DNA of 64,000 nt from Leifsonia sp. TF02-11 (GCF_017565305.1 NZ_JAGEKP010000012.1:1-64000), one strand, 5' to 3'. Numbered from the stretch's first letter, positions 17,295 to 27,024 are shown. Numbers and translations are program-made. The notes: generated from the letters alone by a model not told the origin.

Positions 17295-17825
17295 TCACCC
17301 GCGCGCAGCCGCCTCGCTGCGCCAGCGCGCGAGCAGCCCCCACGGGTCGGGCGGCAGCGACGCGACGTGTGCTAGCAGCACGTCGTCGGTCTCGAACCAC
17401 TCGGTTCCGGGGATGCGCAGCGCGGCGAACTGCGCGTGCCGCTGCTGCTCCAGCCTGCGGTCGCCGCGCTCGAACGCGAGCACCTCGTCGTGCGGGAGGC
17501 TGGCGAACCGCTGAGCGGGATTGGCGGACGTGCCGATCTTGATCCGGTCGCGGAACCGCAGGTAGTAGACGACATCCACTCGGGAGGCGGCGGCCCCGTC
17601 GGGCGGCAGCTCGCCCACCCGCCATTCGCACACGGCGCACAGCCACCCCGACGGGTACCGCACCCCGAGCCGCGACCCGCAGAACGCGCACGGCGACGGC
17701 AGCAGGTCCGTCTGGCCGTACTCCGCCTCCACCCACTCGTGAGCCTCGAGCAGGTGCGTCAGGCACAGCGCGATCGGCGCTCCGGGATGTGCGGGAGCGC
17801 CGCACAGGGAGCACGACGCGGTCAC
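17295..17825 (-). CDS. GIY-YIG-like nuclease (T5orf172/MUG113 type) with zinc-finger N-terminus
   Basis: This 176-residue protein has two parts. Residues 1-70 carry Cys pairs at 5/8, 46/49 and 63/66, suggesting zinc-binding knuckles. Residues about 84-150 fit a minimal GIY-YIG-like nuclease: VYYL (86-89) for GIY, KIG (96-98) for YIG, Arg106, then Glu126 and His130. This is closest to the T5orf172 (MUG113) group. The GTG start is supported by TACCGT (17832-17837, minus strand) 6 nt upstream, a leaderless arrangement. Further upstream codons in frame lack similarity. It is flanked on both sides by arrays of palindromic repeats. The substrate is unknown. Confidence 0.7.
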   Translation of the reverse strand: MTASCSLCGAPAHPGAPIALCLTHLLEAHEWVEAEYGQTDLLPSPCAFCGSRLGVRYPSGWLCAVCEWRVGELPPDGAAASRVDVVYYLRFRDRIKIGTSANPAQRFASLPHDEVLAFERGDRRLEQQRHAQFAALRIPGTEWFETDDVLLAHVASLPPDPWGLLARWRSEAAARG

Positions 17826-18184
17826 ACCGCGACGGTACTGCCGGCCGCCGACAGCGGACCGGACTGCACACGTCGACAGCGCCCCGGCAGGCGATCGAGC
17901 CCCGCCCACCGCACGCCACGCTGCTAGCGCGCGACGCCGTGTTTCGCGGGCGAAACCGTCGGTCGCGGCGGCTCGCCCGAGGGGTGCGCGGGCCCCTATC
18001 CGTGGCCCACCCCTCACGCCTGCACCCCGCTCGGCCAGAAGAACGGCGACGGCGTCCGAGAGAAGGACGGCCAGGTGTCGACCGTCCGCCTGTCCTACGG
18101 CGCCGCCCGCTCCCGCGCGTCACCCTGCACGAGCCCGCCCTCCCCACCCGCTGACCGCGGCCTCCCCGCCCCGCTCGCGCTCGC

Positions 18185-18538
18185 CGAGGGGCACGTTGTT
18201 GTCGCTTTGGGTGCGCGGAAGTGAAAATAACGTGCCCCTCGACTGACAGCGTCCGCGTGGCGGCGGTGTCCTCATCGAACGAAGGGCTCGCGAGCCGGCA
18301 AACGAATCTTGCGCGGGCCACGAACGGCTCTCGCGAGGGGCACGTTGTGGTCGCTTTAGGTGTGCGGAAGCGACAACGACGTGCCCCTCGACCGACCGCA
18401 TCCGCGTGGCGGCGGCGCCCGCATCTAGCGACGGGCTCGCGAGCCGCAAACGAATCTCGCGCGGGCCACGAACGGCTCTCGCGAGGGGCACCTTGTTGTC
18501 GCTTTGGGTGCGCGAAAGTGACAACGACGTGCCCCTCG
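18185..18538. repeat. Family C: tandem about 148-bp repeat with a 57-bp hairpin
   Basis: Three 57-bp hairpins lie at 18185-18241, 18334-18390 and 18482-18538, with period 148-149 bp. Each begins CGAGGGGCACGTTGTTGTC and ends with the near-perfect complement GACAACGACGTGCCCCTCG (two mismatches over about 24 bp). The loop is about 9-13 nt. The first copy has a degraded right arm. The two intervening spacers (18242-18333 and 18391-18481) are also similar to each other, so the whole unit has been duplicated. Confidence 0.85.
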
Positions 18539-18698
18539 GCGTACGTGGGGTGGTGTGCGCGGGAGGGAGGCCTCGCGTAAGAGCGCACTATTGCCACTCG
18601 GGGCACGAGGGGACGACCGCCTGCCCCTCGAGGAGCCCGCGCGGCGGAAGCGCGCGCGAAAGTGCGTGAAAGCGCGCGGTGTTTGCGCGAACGCGCGC

Positions 18699-18704
18699 TA
18701 GGTT
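18699..18704 (+). promoter_or_regulatory. -10 hexamer of the ABC exporter operon
   Basis: TAGGTT ends exactly 6 nt before the ATG of the first permease gene, fitting a leaderless transcript. GAGGGA lies directly against the start codon and is too close to act as a normal ribosome-binding site. Confidence 0.55.
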
Positions 18705-18710
18705 GAGGGA

Positions 18711-21700
18711 ATGCGTGCGAGGGAGGGCCGGGCGGGGGCGGGGGTGCGCCGGCCGCGTTCGTTCTGGCTGCAACGCAGCCGGGCGCAGCGCGGGACGCTC
18801 CTGGCGACCGGGCTCGTCATCGTCGTGGTGGCAGCGCTCGCGAGCGTGATGTCCGGGCTCGCCGTGCGGTCGCCGACCGCTGCGGTGCGCGCCACGCTGT
18901 CCGGCCAAGCGTCGGCCGTGACCTCGCTGGCGCTGGAGTCCACGGCGCTGTCGGACCTCACCGCGCAGGACGCCGAGGTCCGCCGGGTGCTCACCCATCG
19001 ATTGTCCGGACTGTCCGCGGCCGTCGTGGGGACGTTCTCCGCTCCGCAGGTCCCGGTCGCAAAGGACGCAGACACCGCAGGCGGCGATGCGCTGCTCCTC
19101 GTCGCGGCCGACGACCTCCGCTCCCGGGTCGTCGTCTCGGCGGGCCGCTGGCCCACCGGTGACGGCCAGACCGCCGTCGACGAGGCGTTCGCACGCGCCC
19201 ACTCCGTCCGCGTCGGTGATCACCTGCAGTTGCAGGGCGGTTCCGAGCCGGTTCCTGTCGAAGTGACGGCACTGTGGCATCCCGCCGATCCGTCGGCGCC
19301 CGCGTGGCTCGGCCTCACCGACGGCCAGGGCGGCACCGACGGCAGGATCGCCGTGGATGCGGCGACGGCGTCCGCGGCCAGTGACGGTCTCACCGGCAGG
19401 TGGGTGGTCACACCCGACGCGAAGCGCACGACCGCCGCCCAGCTTCCCCGCCTCCACGCGGCCCTGGCGGGCGCTGCCACGGAGCTGAGCGGTGACTCGG
19501 CCGCCGGCGCCAGCCCGTTCTCCGCCGAGGGGGACGCGATCGCGACTGTGGCGGCGATGCAGCGCTCGGTGGTGGCGTTGCACGCCGTCATCCCGGTTCC
19601 GCTCGCCGTGCTGGCCGCCTGCTCGGCGATCGCGCTCGTACTGCTCGCGCAGCTGCTCGCCGGCGCGCGGCGGGTCGAGACGCGGCTGTTGCGCTCGCGC
19701 GGCGTCACGATCCAGACCCTCGCCCGCGCCGCGGTCGTCGAGTCGGGCGTGGTCGCGGTGCTCGCGACCGTCGTCGGCACGGTGGCGGCGCAGCTGGTGC
19801 TGTCGTTCACGCTCGCGCCGCCCACTCAGGCTCTCGATGTCGCGCTGCCGCCGATTCTGACGGTCGTGCTGGCCGTCGTCGCTTCGATGCTCACGGTCGT
19901 CTTCTCGGCGCGTGCGGCCTCTGAATCGCCGGGTGCGGTGGAGGCCGGTCGCGGCCGGACCGTCGTGTCGGGAGGCCTCACCGTGCTCGCGGTCATCGCC
20001 GCAACCGTGACACTTTGGCGGTTCGTGGCGTTCGGCCCCGCCGTCGGCGGTGGCTCCGACGCGGTCGACCCGACCGGGGTGGTCGCTCCGGCCGCTGTGT
20101 TGTGCGCGATCGCGCTGATCGGCCTCCTGCTGTTCGGGCCGGCCTCGGCCGCGGTGGAGCGCGTCGCCGGCCGCGGTCGCGGTGTCGCCGGTGTGCTTCC
20201 GGCACGGCAGGTGGGGCGCGGGGTGGCGCTCTTCGCCGGTCCGGTCGCGCTCATCGTCCTCGCGGTCGGCTCGCTGACGTTCGCCGCAGGCTACGCGGGG
20301 ACGTTCGGCGGCTTCCTGCGCGACTCCGCCCTGCTCGTGAACGGTGCCGCCGTTCGCACCGATCTCGGGGTGAGCGGGAGCCCGCACGGCCCGGACGACA
20401 CCTCCGGGGCCGCGCGCCTCGCCGCGGTCCGCGGGGTGACGGCGGTCTCGCCCGCCATCGTCGACAGCGGGACGGTCGGCGACTCCGACGTCGCCGTCGT
20501 CGCCGCCGACGCGAGCGCGCTGCCGACGCTGCTGCCGATCGGCGGCTACCTGCTCGACACCGGCGACTTGGCCAGGCGCCTGCGGGTTCCGGGTGTGCTC
20601 GCCGGGGTGGAGCTCCCGTCCGGTTCGAAGCTGCTGTCGGCGACGGCAGCGGTGGCGGAAGGCGACGGCGCCGCGGACGTGACGGGAGGCACCGCCTGGC
20701 TGGCCACCTCCACCGGCGAGGTCGTCCCGGTCGCCGGGCAGGTCGCACCCGCCCCCGCACCAGCGCCCGCAGGAGGCGGCACGGCGACCACCGCGATCGC
20801 CTTCGCCCTCCCCGACGGAGCCACCCGGCTCGTCGCCCTCGACGTGACGCTGGAGGCCCCGGACGGCGTCACCGGTCTCGGCGTGCGCGTCTCCGGGCTG
20901 CCGTCCGGCGCCGGGGGTTGGGTCCCGGCCACCGCGGCGTTCGGCGATGCCGGTGCCTTCCGGGCCGACGGGGCTCTCGGCGCGCGCGCAGCCTCGTTCA
21001 CCGGGGATGCGTCCGTGCGGTTCGTCCCGCCGGGCGCCTCCGCCCTCCCGCTCGCGGTCACCACGGCACTCGCGCACGACAACGCCCTCCAGGTCGGGCA
21101 GCGCATCGAGGTGCGCAGCCCGGTCGGCGACCTGCAGGGGAAGGTGGCGGCGATCGTGCCGGCGCTCCCCGGCACCTCGGACGAGCGCGCGGTGTTCGCC
21201 GACCTGCCCGCGCTCACGGCCGAGCTTCTGCGGTCGTCGGCCTCGGTGACACGCGCCTCGTCGGTGTGGCTCGCCACCGACGGCGCCGACGATCCGGAGA
21301 CGGTCGCGAGCGCCGTCCGCGCCCAGGTCGGTCCCGACGCGACCGTGAGCACGGCCTCCGGCGCGTTCGTCGCCCGATTCCTCGGTGGGGCCGTCGCCAG
21401 CACCTGGCTGGGCGCGGCAGGCTGCGCGCTGCTGGCCGTCGCGGCGGTCGTCGCCGCGATCACCGCCGCCCTCCGCCGTCGGCGCGGGGAGGTCGTCGTG
21501 CTGCGCGCCGTCGGACTCTCCGGCCGGCAGCAGGCGTGGGCACGGCGGTTGGAGGTCATCGGCGTGTCCTTCGCCGCCGGCGTCTTCGGCCTCCTCGGCG
21601 GGGTCGTGGTCGTCTTGCTGGTCGGCAACACGCTCGCGCGACTGTCGGTCGTCACCGCGCCCTCCACGCTGTCGGTGCAGGGTCGCGTCGATCCCGTCGG

Positions 21701-21815
21701 CATGGGACTCGGGGTACTGGCGCTGGTCGCGGCGCTCGCCGTCGCCGTGTGGGGCTACGGCGCCGGCGTGCGGCGCCAGGCGGCCGATACCGCGTACCGG
21801 GAGGAGACCCGATGA
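18711..21815 (+). CDS. ABC transporter permease, FtsX-like
   Basis: This 1034-residue membrane protein begins with a basic stretch and a transmembrane segment (about residues 27-50). A large extracytoplasmic domain follows, then two sets of FtsX-type transmembrane helices (about 290-500 and 900-1020). FtsX/MacB-like permeases move lipids, peptides or drugs, or transmit force, rather than importing solutes. It heads a four-gene operon with overlapping stops and starts: this permease, a second permease and two ATPases. An Ala/Pro-rich linker (about residues 680-690) lies in the extracytoplasmic part. The substrate is unknown. Confidence 0.85.
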   Translation: MRAREGRAGAGVRRPRSFWLQRSRAQRGTLLATGLVIVVVAALASVMSGLAVRSPTAAVRATLSGQASAVTSLALESTALSDLTAQDAEVRRVLTHRLSGLSAAVVGTFSAPQVPVAKDADTAGGDALLLVAADDLRSRVVVSAGRWPTGDGQTAVDEAFARAHSVRVGDHLQLQGGSEPVPVEVTALWHPADPSAPAWLGLTDGQGGTDGRIAVDAATASAASDGLTGRWVVTPDAKRTTAAQLPRLHAALAGAATELSGDSAAGASPFSAEGDAIATVAAMQRSVVALHAVIPVPLAVLAACSAIALVLLAQLLAGARRVETRLLRSRGVTIQTLARAAVVESGVVAVLATVVGTVAAQLVLSFTLAPPTQALDVALPPILTVVLAVVASMLTVVFSARAASESPGAVEAGRGRTVVSGGLTVLAVIAATVTLWRFVAFGPAVGGGSDAVDPTGVVAPAAVLCAIALIGLLLFGPASAAVERVAGRGRGVAGVLPARQVGRGVALFAGPVALIVLAVGSLTFAAGYAGTFGGFLRDSALLVNGAAVRTDLGVSGSPHGPDDTSGAARLAAVRGVTAVSPAIVDSGTVGDSDVAVVAADASALPTLLPIGGYLLDTGDLARRLRVPGVLAGVELPSGSKLLSATAAVAEGDGAADVTGGTAWLATSTGEVVPVAGQVAPAPAPAPAGGGTATTAIAFALPDGATRLVALDVTLEAPDGVTGLGVRVSGLPSGAGGWVPATAAFGDAGAFRADGALGARAASFTGDASVRFVPPGASALPLAVTTALAHDNALQVGQRIEVRSPVGDLQGKVAAIVPALPGTSDERAVFADLPALTAELLRSSASVTRASSVWLATDGADDPETVASAVRAQVGPDATVSTASGAFVARFLGGAVASTWLGAAGCALLAVAAVVAAITAALRRRRGEVVVLRAVGLSGRQQAWARRLEVIGVSFAAGVFGLLGGVVVVLLVGNTLARLSVVTAPSTLSVQGRVDPVGMGLGVLALVAALAVAVWGYGAGVRRQAADTAYREETR

Positions 21816-24565
21816 CGTCTCCCTCCGCCGCGCGCGCCTCCCGGCTCACGGACGCCGGCCTCGCGCTGCGCGCCCTGAAGGCGTTCCGCGGCGGCCTGCT
21901 GCTGCTCACTCTCGTCACGGTCGTCGTCACCGCGGCGCTCGCCGCCTGGCCGCGGGTCGCCAGCGGCCTGCTGACCGCCGAGCTGCGGCACGAGGTGACC
22001 CAGGCAGGCGCGGGAGGCCGCGACCTGACCACCGCCATTCGCACCGGATCCTTCACAGCGGGACCCGTGCTGGATCCCGTCGCCGTCTGGCACGGCCTCC
22101 CCGGCATCGCCGCCTCGGTGCACGCCGGGCTGAAGCCGCCGCTGCGCCACGTCACCGGGCACGGCGACACGGCGATGACGAGTCTCGACCTCAGCGTCGA
22201 GCCGCCGAAGGACGCCGCCTCGAACAGCAGGTACAGCGTGGGGGTCGAGGCCTATCGGGGGCTGCGATCGCAGGCGCGGCTGGTCGAGGGCTCCTGGCCG
22301 GCCCCTGTCACCGCGTCGTCGCTCCAGGGTGCCGTCGTGGACGTCGTGCTCACGCGCGACGCCGCGCGCCTCCTCGAGTGGCCGCTCGGCGCCGAGCGGC
22401 GCACCGGCACCGAAGACGGCCTCACGCTGAGACTCGTCGGGATCGTCGCGCCGAAGGACGCCGGCAGCGACTTCTGGAACCTCGACGCCGTGCGCGCGCA
22501 CGGCCACTTCCTCGACGAGGGCGACAAGGGAAAGGACTTCGGAGCGGTGGCGTGGCTCGACCCCGGGTCGTGGCCGGCTGTCGCCCCTGCGTTCGACGGC
22601 GCCGTCGCGTCGCTGTGGTTCCCCGTGCTGCCGGCATCCTTCGAGGTGGAGGATCTGCCGGCCGTGCGCAGCACCCTCGGCGGGTTCCTGGCACTCCCGC
22701 CGGTCGCGTCGGTCGAGGGCGTTCCCGTCACGCTCACGTTCAGCACGAGCCTGCAGGGGCCGCTCGACGACTTCCAGAGCCGAGCGCAGCCGGCCAACAC
22801 GCTGTTCGCGATCCTCGCGGCGGGGCCGCTCGTGGTCGCCCTCACCGTGCTCGCGCTGGGCGCCCGGCTCGTCGTGGGCCGGCGCCGCGAGGCGCTCGCG
22901 CTCATGGCGGCGCGCGGTGCGTCGCCCGGTCGACTGCGCGGGACCCTCGCGATCGACGGTGCCCTCGCCTCTGTGCCGACGGCGATCGTCGGACTCGCGG
23001 TCGCCTTCGCCGTGACGCCCGATACCGCACCGGTGCTGATCCCGGTGCTGCTCGCAGCACTGTGCGCTGCGGCGCCACCTGTCGCACTGGTGCTCGCCGC
23101 CGGCTCGCTCGCACCGCGGCCGGTCGGCCCGCGCGCGCGCTCGCGCTGGGCCTGGGTCGCCGAGGTGACCATCATCGGGCTGGCGGTGCTGAGCGTCGTC
23201 CTGCTGACCCGCCGCGGGCTCACTGCCTCCGGCGGCGGTCTGGAGGTCGATCCGCTCGCCGCCCTCACCCCGGTCCTCGTGGCGTTGGCCGCGTGCGTGA
23301 TCGTGCTGCGCGTCACGGGCGTTCCTCTCGGCTGGCTCGTCGCCGCGTTCCGCCGCGGCAGCGGCGCCGTCGCCTTCCTCGGCGCGTCCGGCGCCCGCGG
23401 GACAGGTGCACGCGGCGGGCGCGGCGCCGTGCTCTGGCCGGTGTTCGCCCTGGTGGCGGGGGTCAGCATCGCCCTGTTCTCGGTGAGCGTCCTCGCCACG
23501 GCGCGCGACGGTCTCGACCAGGGCGCCCGGGCGAGGGTCGGCTCGGACCTGTCGTTGACGGCGGCCTCCACGCTCGGTCCCGACCAGTTGGCCGCTGTGA
23601 AGCGCATCCCGGGTGTCGCCGCCACCGCCACGGTGGACTGGGCGGGCGGCATCGCGATCACCGCGGGCGGCACGGGCGAGGTCGTCTCCGGCTACCTCGT
23701 CGACCCGAAGCAGCTGGATGCCGTGCAGCGCGGCCTCCCCGCCTCCGCGCGCCTCTCCACGCTCCTCGGCGGCGGGCTCCCCGGCCGCACCGGCGCGGTG
23801 CTCGGCGGATGGGAGAGTCGCATCCCGGTGACGAGCGCCCTCGTCGTCGGGCAGGGGACCAATGTGCACCTGGCCGTGACCGAACTGGACTTCACGCCGG
23901 GCGTCTACGTGCGCGACTCCCGGTGGGTGATCATCGACCGCTCGACGCTCCCGGCCTCGAGCGAGGTCACCGGCACCCCGCAGACGGTGCTGGTGGCGCT
24001 GTCGTCCGGCGCCGATGCGGCGCGGGTCCACGACGAGCTCGCCCGCATCGGCGGCAGCGGAGCCCTGGTGGGCGACGCGGTCGCCGAGCGCGCGACCCTC
24101 CGCTCCTCCCCGCTCGTGGCGGGCACCGAGTCGATCGCGCTGCTCTCGATCGCCCTCACCGTGCTGCTGTGCGTCGCCGCCCTGGTGCTCACGCTGGTCA
24201 TGAACACGGCCTCCCGCATCCGCCTGGTGGCGACACTGCGCACGGTCGGGTTCAGCACGCGGCAGACGGCCGGCGTGCTCGCCTGGGAGCTCGGCCCCGT
24301 GCTCGTCATCGGTCTCGTCGCCGGCGCGATCGTGGGGCTGGTGCTTCCGGGGATCGTGCTCGGCCCGCTCGATCTGCGCGGGTTCACCGGCAGTCCGGTG
24401 CAGCCGACGGTCGCGAGGGACCCGTGGCTGACCGCCGCAGCGCTCGCCGGCTTCGCGGCGGTCGCCGCGGTGGCCACGCTGGTGGCGCTGGCGGGTGCGC
24501 GGCGCTCGTCGCCCGCCGCGGTGCTGCGCGCGGCCGGAGACCTTCCGTCGACAGGAGGAGAATGA
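21812..24565 (+). CDS. ABC transporter permease, FtsX-like
   Basis: This 917-residue second permease of the operon starts at an ATGA overlap with the first; GAGGAG precedes its ATG. An N-terminal transmembrane segment (about 28-48) is followed by an extracytoplasmic domain and two FtsX-like helix groups (about 330-540 and 770-910). The pattern is the same as its partner, so they probably form a heterodimeric channel driven by the two downstream ATPases. Very long antisense open frames here are GC artefacts. Confidence 0.85.
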   Translation: MTSPSAARASRLTDAGLALRALKAFRGGLLLLTLVTVVVTAALAAWPRVASGLLTAELRHEVTQAGAGGRDLTTAIRTGSFTAGPVLDPVAVWHGLPGIAASVHAGLKPPLRHVTGHGDTAMTSLDLSVEPPKDAASNSRYSVGVEAYRGLRSQARLVEGSWPAPVTASSLQGAVVDVVLTRDAARLLEWPLGAERRTGTEDGLTLRLVGIVAPKDAGSDFWNLDAVRAHGHFLDEGDKGKDFGAVAWLDPGSWPAVAPAFDGAVASLWFPVLPASFEVEDLPAVRSTLGGFLALPPVASVEGVPVTLTFSTSLQGPLDDFQSRAQPANTLFAILAAGPLVVALTVLALGARLVVGRRREALALMAARGASPGRLRGTLAIDGALASVPTAIVGLAVAFAVTPDTAPVLIPVLLAALCAAAPPVALVLAAGSLAPRPVGPRARSRWAWVAEVTIIGLAVLSVVLLTRRGLTASGGGLEVDPLAALTPVLVALAACVIVLRVTGVPLGWLVAAFRRGSGAVAFLGASGARGTGARGGRGAVLWPVFALVAGVSIALFSVSVLATARDGLDQGARARVGSDLSLTAASTLGPDQLAAVKRIPGVAATATVDWAGGIAITAGGTGEVVSGYLVDPKQLDAVQRGLPASARLSTLLGGGLPGRTGAVLGGWESRIPVTSALVVGQGTNVHLAVTELDFTPGVYVRDSRWVIIDRSTLPASSEVTGTPQTVLVALSSGADAARVHDELARIGGSGALVGDAVAERATLRSSPLVAGTESIALLSIALTVLLCVAALVLTLVMNTASRIRLVATLRTVGFSTRQTAGVLAWELGPVLVIGLVAGAIVGLVLPGIVLGPLDLRGFTGSPVQPTVARDPWLTAAALAGFAAVAAVATLVALAGARRSSPAAVLRAAGDLPSTGGE

Positions 24566-25545
24566 CCAGGATGACGACGCAGGAGACCTTGCTGGGCGCG
24601 ATCGCCGCCCCCGGCGCGACCACAGCACCGGGCGCCGCCGCACCGCCGGTCGACGCCGCGATCCGCTGCTCCGACCTCGTGCGCATCTTCACGGCGGACG
24701 GCGTGGAGGTGCAGGCGCTCCAGGGTCTGACCCTGAGCGTCGACGGCGGCGAGCTCGTCGCGATCGTCGGCGCCTCGGGGTCGGGCAAGTCGACGCTGCT
24801 CGGCATCCTGTCCGGTCTCGACAAGCCGACGGCCGGGTCGGTGACGGTCGCCGGGCGTGACCTGCTCGCTCTGTCGTCGCGCGAGCGGGTCGACTACCGG
24901 CGCCGCACGGTCGGGTTCGTCTGGCAGCAGACCTCGCGCAACCTCCTCGGCTACCTCACCGCGCGCGAGAACCTGGCGCTCGCCATGTCGCTGGCGCGTA
25001 CGCCCGACCGGGAGCGCCGCTCTGCCGACCTCCTCGACCTCCTGGAGGTCGCGCACTGCGCCGACCGCACCCCGTCCGAGATGTCCGGCGGCGAGCAGCA
25101 GCGCGTCGCGATCGCCGTCGGCCTCGCCAACGAGCCGCGGGTGCTGCTCGCCGACGAGCCGACCGGCGAGCTGGACGAGGCGACGAGCGCCGAGGTGCTG
25201 GAGGCCATGCGCGGCGTCAACCGTGAGCTCGGCGTGACCACGCTGATCGTCACTCACGACCCCACGGTGTCCGACCACGTCGCGCGCACCGTGCAGATCC
25301 GCGACGGGCGCACCGCCACCGAGGTCCTGCGCCGCACCGGCGTCACGGCCGAGGGCGACGAGCACCTGGTCGCCGAGGAGTACGCGGTCCTCGACCGGGT
25401 GGGCCGCCTCCAGCTGCCGCAGGAGTACCTGACGACGCTCGGGATGCGCGAACGTGTGCGGCTGGCGCTCGAGAGCGACCACGTCGGGGTCTGGCCGCAC
25501 GTGCAGCAGACGCAGCAGGAGGAGGCCGCCGATGACGAGCGTTGA
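24562..25545 (+). CDS. ABC transporter ATP-binding protein
   Basis: This 327-residue ATPase has Walker A GASGSGKST, Q-loop VWQQTSRNLLGYLT, signature MSGGEQQRVAIAVGLA, Walker B VLLADEPTGELDE and H-loop IVTHD. It belongs to the LolD/MacB-type group. A 90-residue C-terminal extension of unknown role follows. ATG at 24562 overlaps the preceding stop; a second ATG at 24571 lies better spaced from AGGAGG, so the start could be three codons later. It works with the two upstream permeases. Confidence 0.9.
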   Translation: MTRMTTQETLLGAIAAPGATTAPGAAAPPVDAAIRCSDLVRIFTADGVEVQALQGLTLSVDGGELVAIVGASGSGKSTLLGILSGLDKPTAGSVTVAGRDLLALSSRERVDYRRRTVGFVWQQTSRNLLGYLTARENLALAMSLARTPDRERRSADLLDLLEVAHCADRTPSEMSGGEQQRVAIAVGLANEPRVLLADEPTGELDEATSAEVLEAMRGVNRELGVTTLIVTHDPTVSDHVARTVQIRDGRTATEVLRRTGVTAEGDEHLVAEEYAVLDRVGRLQLPQEYLTTLGMRERVRLALESDHVGVWPHVQQTQQEEAADDER

Positions 25546-26287
25546 CACCGTGGCCGAGCGGGTCCGGTCGGTGCAGGACGGGCCGCTGCTCGCGGCCGAG
25601 GCCGTCAGCCGGGTCTTCGAGACCGCGGCAGGGCCGGTGGTCGCGCTCGCCGAGGCGACGTTGGAGGTCCACCGCGGCGAACTGGTGGTGATCAAGGGCC
25701 GCTCCGGGTCGGGCAAGACCACCCTGCTCAACGTGCTCAGCGGGCTCGACCGGCCGACCTCGGGCCGGGTCGTGGTCGACGGCGTGGAGGTCGGCACGGC
25801 CGACGAGACCGCGCTCGTCGCCCTGCGCCGACGCAGCGTCGGCTTCGTGTTCCAGTCGTTCGGTCTCATCCCGGTGCTGTCGGCGGCCGAGAACGTGGAG
25901 GTGCCGCTCCGGCTCCTGGGGACGCCGCCCGCCGAGCGCGACGCCCGCGTCGCCGAGCTCCTCGAGCGGGTGGGACTGGCGGCGCACGCCCGGCAGCGCC
26001 CGACGGAGCTCTCGGGAGGCCAGCAGCAGCGCGTCGGGATCGCCCGCGCACTCGCCGCCGACCCTCCGCTCCTCTTCGCCGACGAGCCGACCGGCCAGCT
26101 CGACAGCGTGACCGGCCGGCAGATCATGGACCTGCTGGTCGAACTGGTGCACGGCAGCGGCGTCGCCGCGGTGGTGACCACGCACGACCCGCTGCTCATG
26201 GCACGCGCCGACCGGGTGCTGGAGCTGCACGACGGCCGGCTCGGCGGCGGCGCGCCGCGGCGGGGGCGTCACGCGGCGGAGAGCTGA
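25532..26287 (+). CDS. ABC transporter ATP-binding protein
   Basis: This 251-residue ATPase of the MacB/LolD type has Walker A GRSGSGKTT, Q-loop FQSFGLIPVLSAAENVEVPL, signature LSGGQQQRVGIARALA, Walker B LLFADEPTGQLDS and H-loop TTHD. Its start overlaps the previous gene by 14 bp and has AGGAGGAGG upstream. It is the last gene of the exporter operon and overlaps the convergent DUF4386 gene by 19 bp. Two separate ATPases suggest a heterodimeric motor. Confidence 0.9.
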   Translation: MTSVDTVAERVRSVQDGPLLAAEAVSRVFETAAGPVVALAEATLEVHRGELVVIKGRSGSGKTTLLNVLSGLDRPTSGRVVVDGVEVGTADETALVALRRRSVGFVFQSFGLIPVLSAAENVEVPLRLLGTPPAERDARVAELLERVGLAAHARQRPTELSGGQQQRVGIARALAADPPLLFADEPTGQLDSVTGRQIMDLLVELVHGSGVAAVVTTHDPLLMARADRVLELHDGRLGGGAPRRGRHAAES

Positions 26288-27024
26288 GCGCTCCCGCTCG
26301 CAGTGCGGCGGGAGACGCGCGCGCGTTGACGCGGCGTGAAGAGGACGAAGCTGAAGAAGATCCCCAGGAAGGCCTCCCAGACGATCTCGGGAAGTGTCGC
26401 GGCGGCGGAGACCGGCGACCCCTGACCCCAGAACCCGAACAGCACGCCGATCCCCGACAGCGCGACGAGCGAACCGCCGGCCATGCCGACGATCGCCATC
26501 GCTCGGGGCACCAGCCCGGAGCGCAGCAGCAGCCACCCCAGCAGGACACCGTTGCCGAGGCCCGCGACGAAGCCGGGACCGAGCAGGAACGTCCAGTTGC
26601 GGAGGGCGACGAGCGTGTGCGCCGAGACGGCCACGGCCTCCTGGTCGCCGAGCGCCGTCGCCTGCGGCCGCAGGGTGACGACCGTGAGCAGGCACAGCAC
26701 GCCGATCGCGATGAAGACGCACTCCATGATGCGGGCGACGACGTAGCCGAGGGCGAGCCCCTCGGATCGGCGGCGCAGGATCGGGAAGAGTGCGAGCGCC
26801 GTACCCAGGTTGGCGGCTATCAGCGCCAGTTCGCAGAGGATGCCGAGGAGGACGCGCGTGTCCGCGCCGCGGCCGAGCACGTATGCCGGGTCGTCGAGGA
26901 CCGGGGCGTAGAGCTGCACGCCGGCGATCGCGGTGACGAAGGTGACGAGGAACAGCGCGCCGGCCGTGAGCGCGCGTCGGCGATCGGCGGTCAGGGGATC
27001 GGCAGGCAGGGGATCGGTGGACAT
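26269..27024 (-). CDS. DUF4386 membrane protein
   Basis: This 251-residue protein has about six transmembrane segments and fits DUF4386, a family of actinobacterial membrane proteins with no known role (motifs VARIMECVFIAIG and FVAGLGNGVLLGWLLLRSGLVPR). The ATG at 27024 is chosen because upstream residues are poorly conserved and would cover the operators. It is divergent from a TetR gene and is probably its main target. The two perfect 17-bp palindromes upstream strongly suggest this. Confidence 0.85.
   Translation of the reverse strand: MSTDPLPADPLTADRRRALTAGALFLVTFVTAIAGVQLYAPVLDDPAYVLGRGADTRVLLGILCELALIAANLGTALALFPILRRRSEGLALGYVVARIMECVFIAIGVLCLLTVVTLRPQATALGDQEAVAVSAHTLVALRNWTFLLGPGFVAGLGNGVLLGWLLLRSGLVPRAMAIVGMAGGSLVALSGIGVLFGFWGQGSPVSAAATLPEIVWEAFLGIFFSFVLFTPRQRARVSRRTASGSAQLSAA

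Larger units (their letters stand above)
17826..18710. other. Gene-free 885-bp region
   Basis: The open frames here are high-GC artefacts: they overlap on both strands, have no translation signals and run through repeats. The left half (17826-18180) shows nothing I recognise. The right half holds the tandem hairpin array at 18185-18538 and a weaker relative with arms CGAGGGG/CCCCTCG at 18606-18630. The last bases form the promoter of the ABC operon. Confidence 0.7.

Noticed and set aside
18221-18669. Open frames across the family C repeats
   Set aside because: They run through the hairpins in several frames on both strands and have no start signals or similarity.
21755-24643. 962-residue open frame on the minus strand
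   Set aside because: It is antisense to the second ABC permease, Arg/Gly/Glu-rich and without translation signals.
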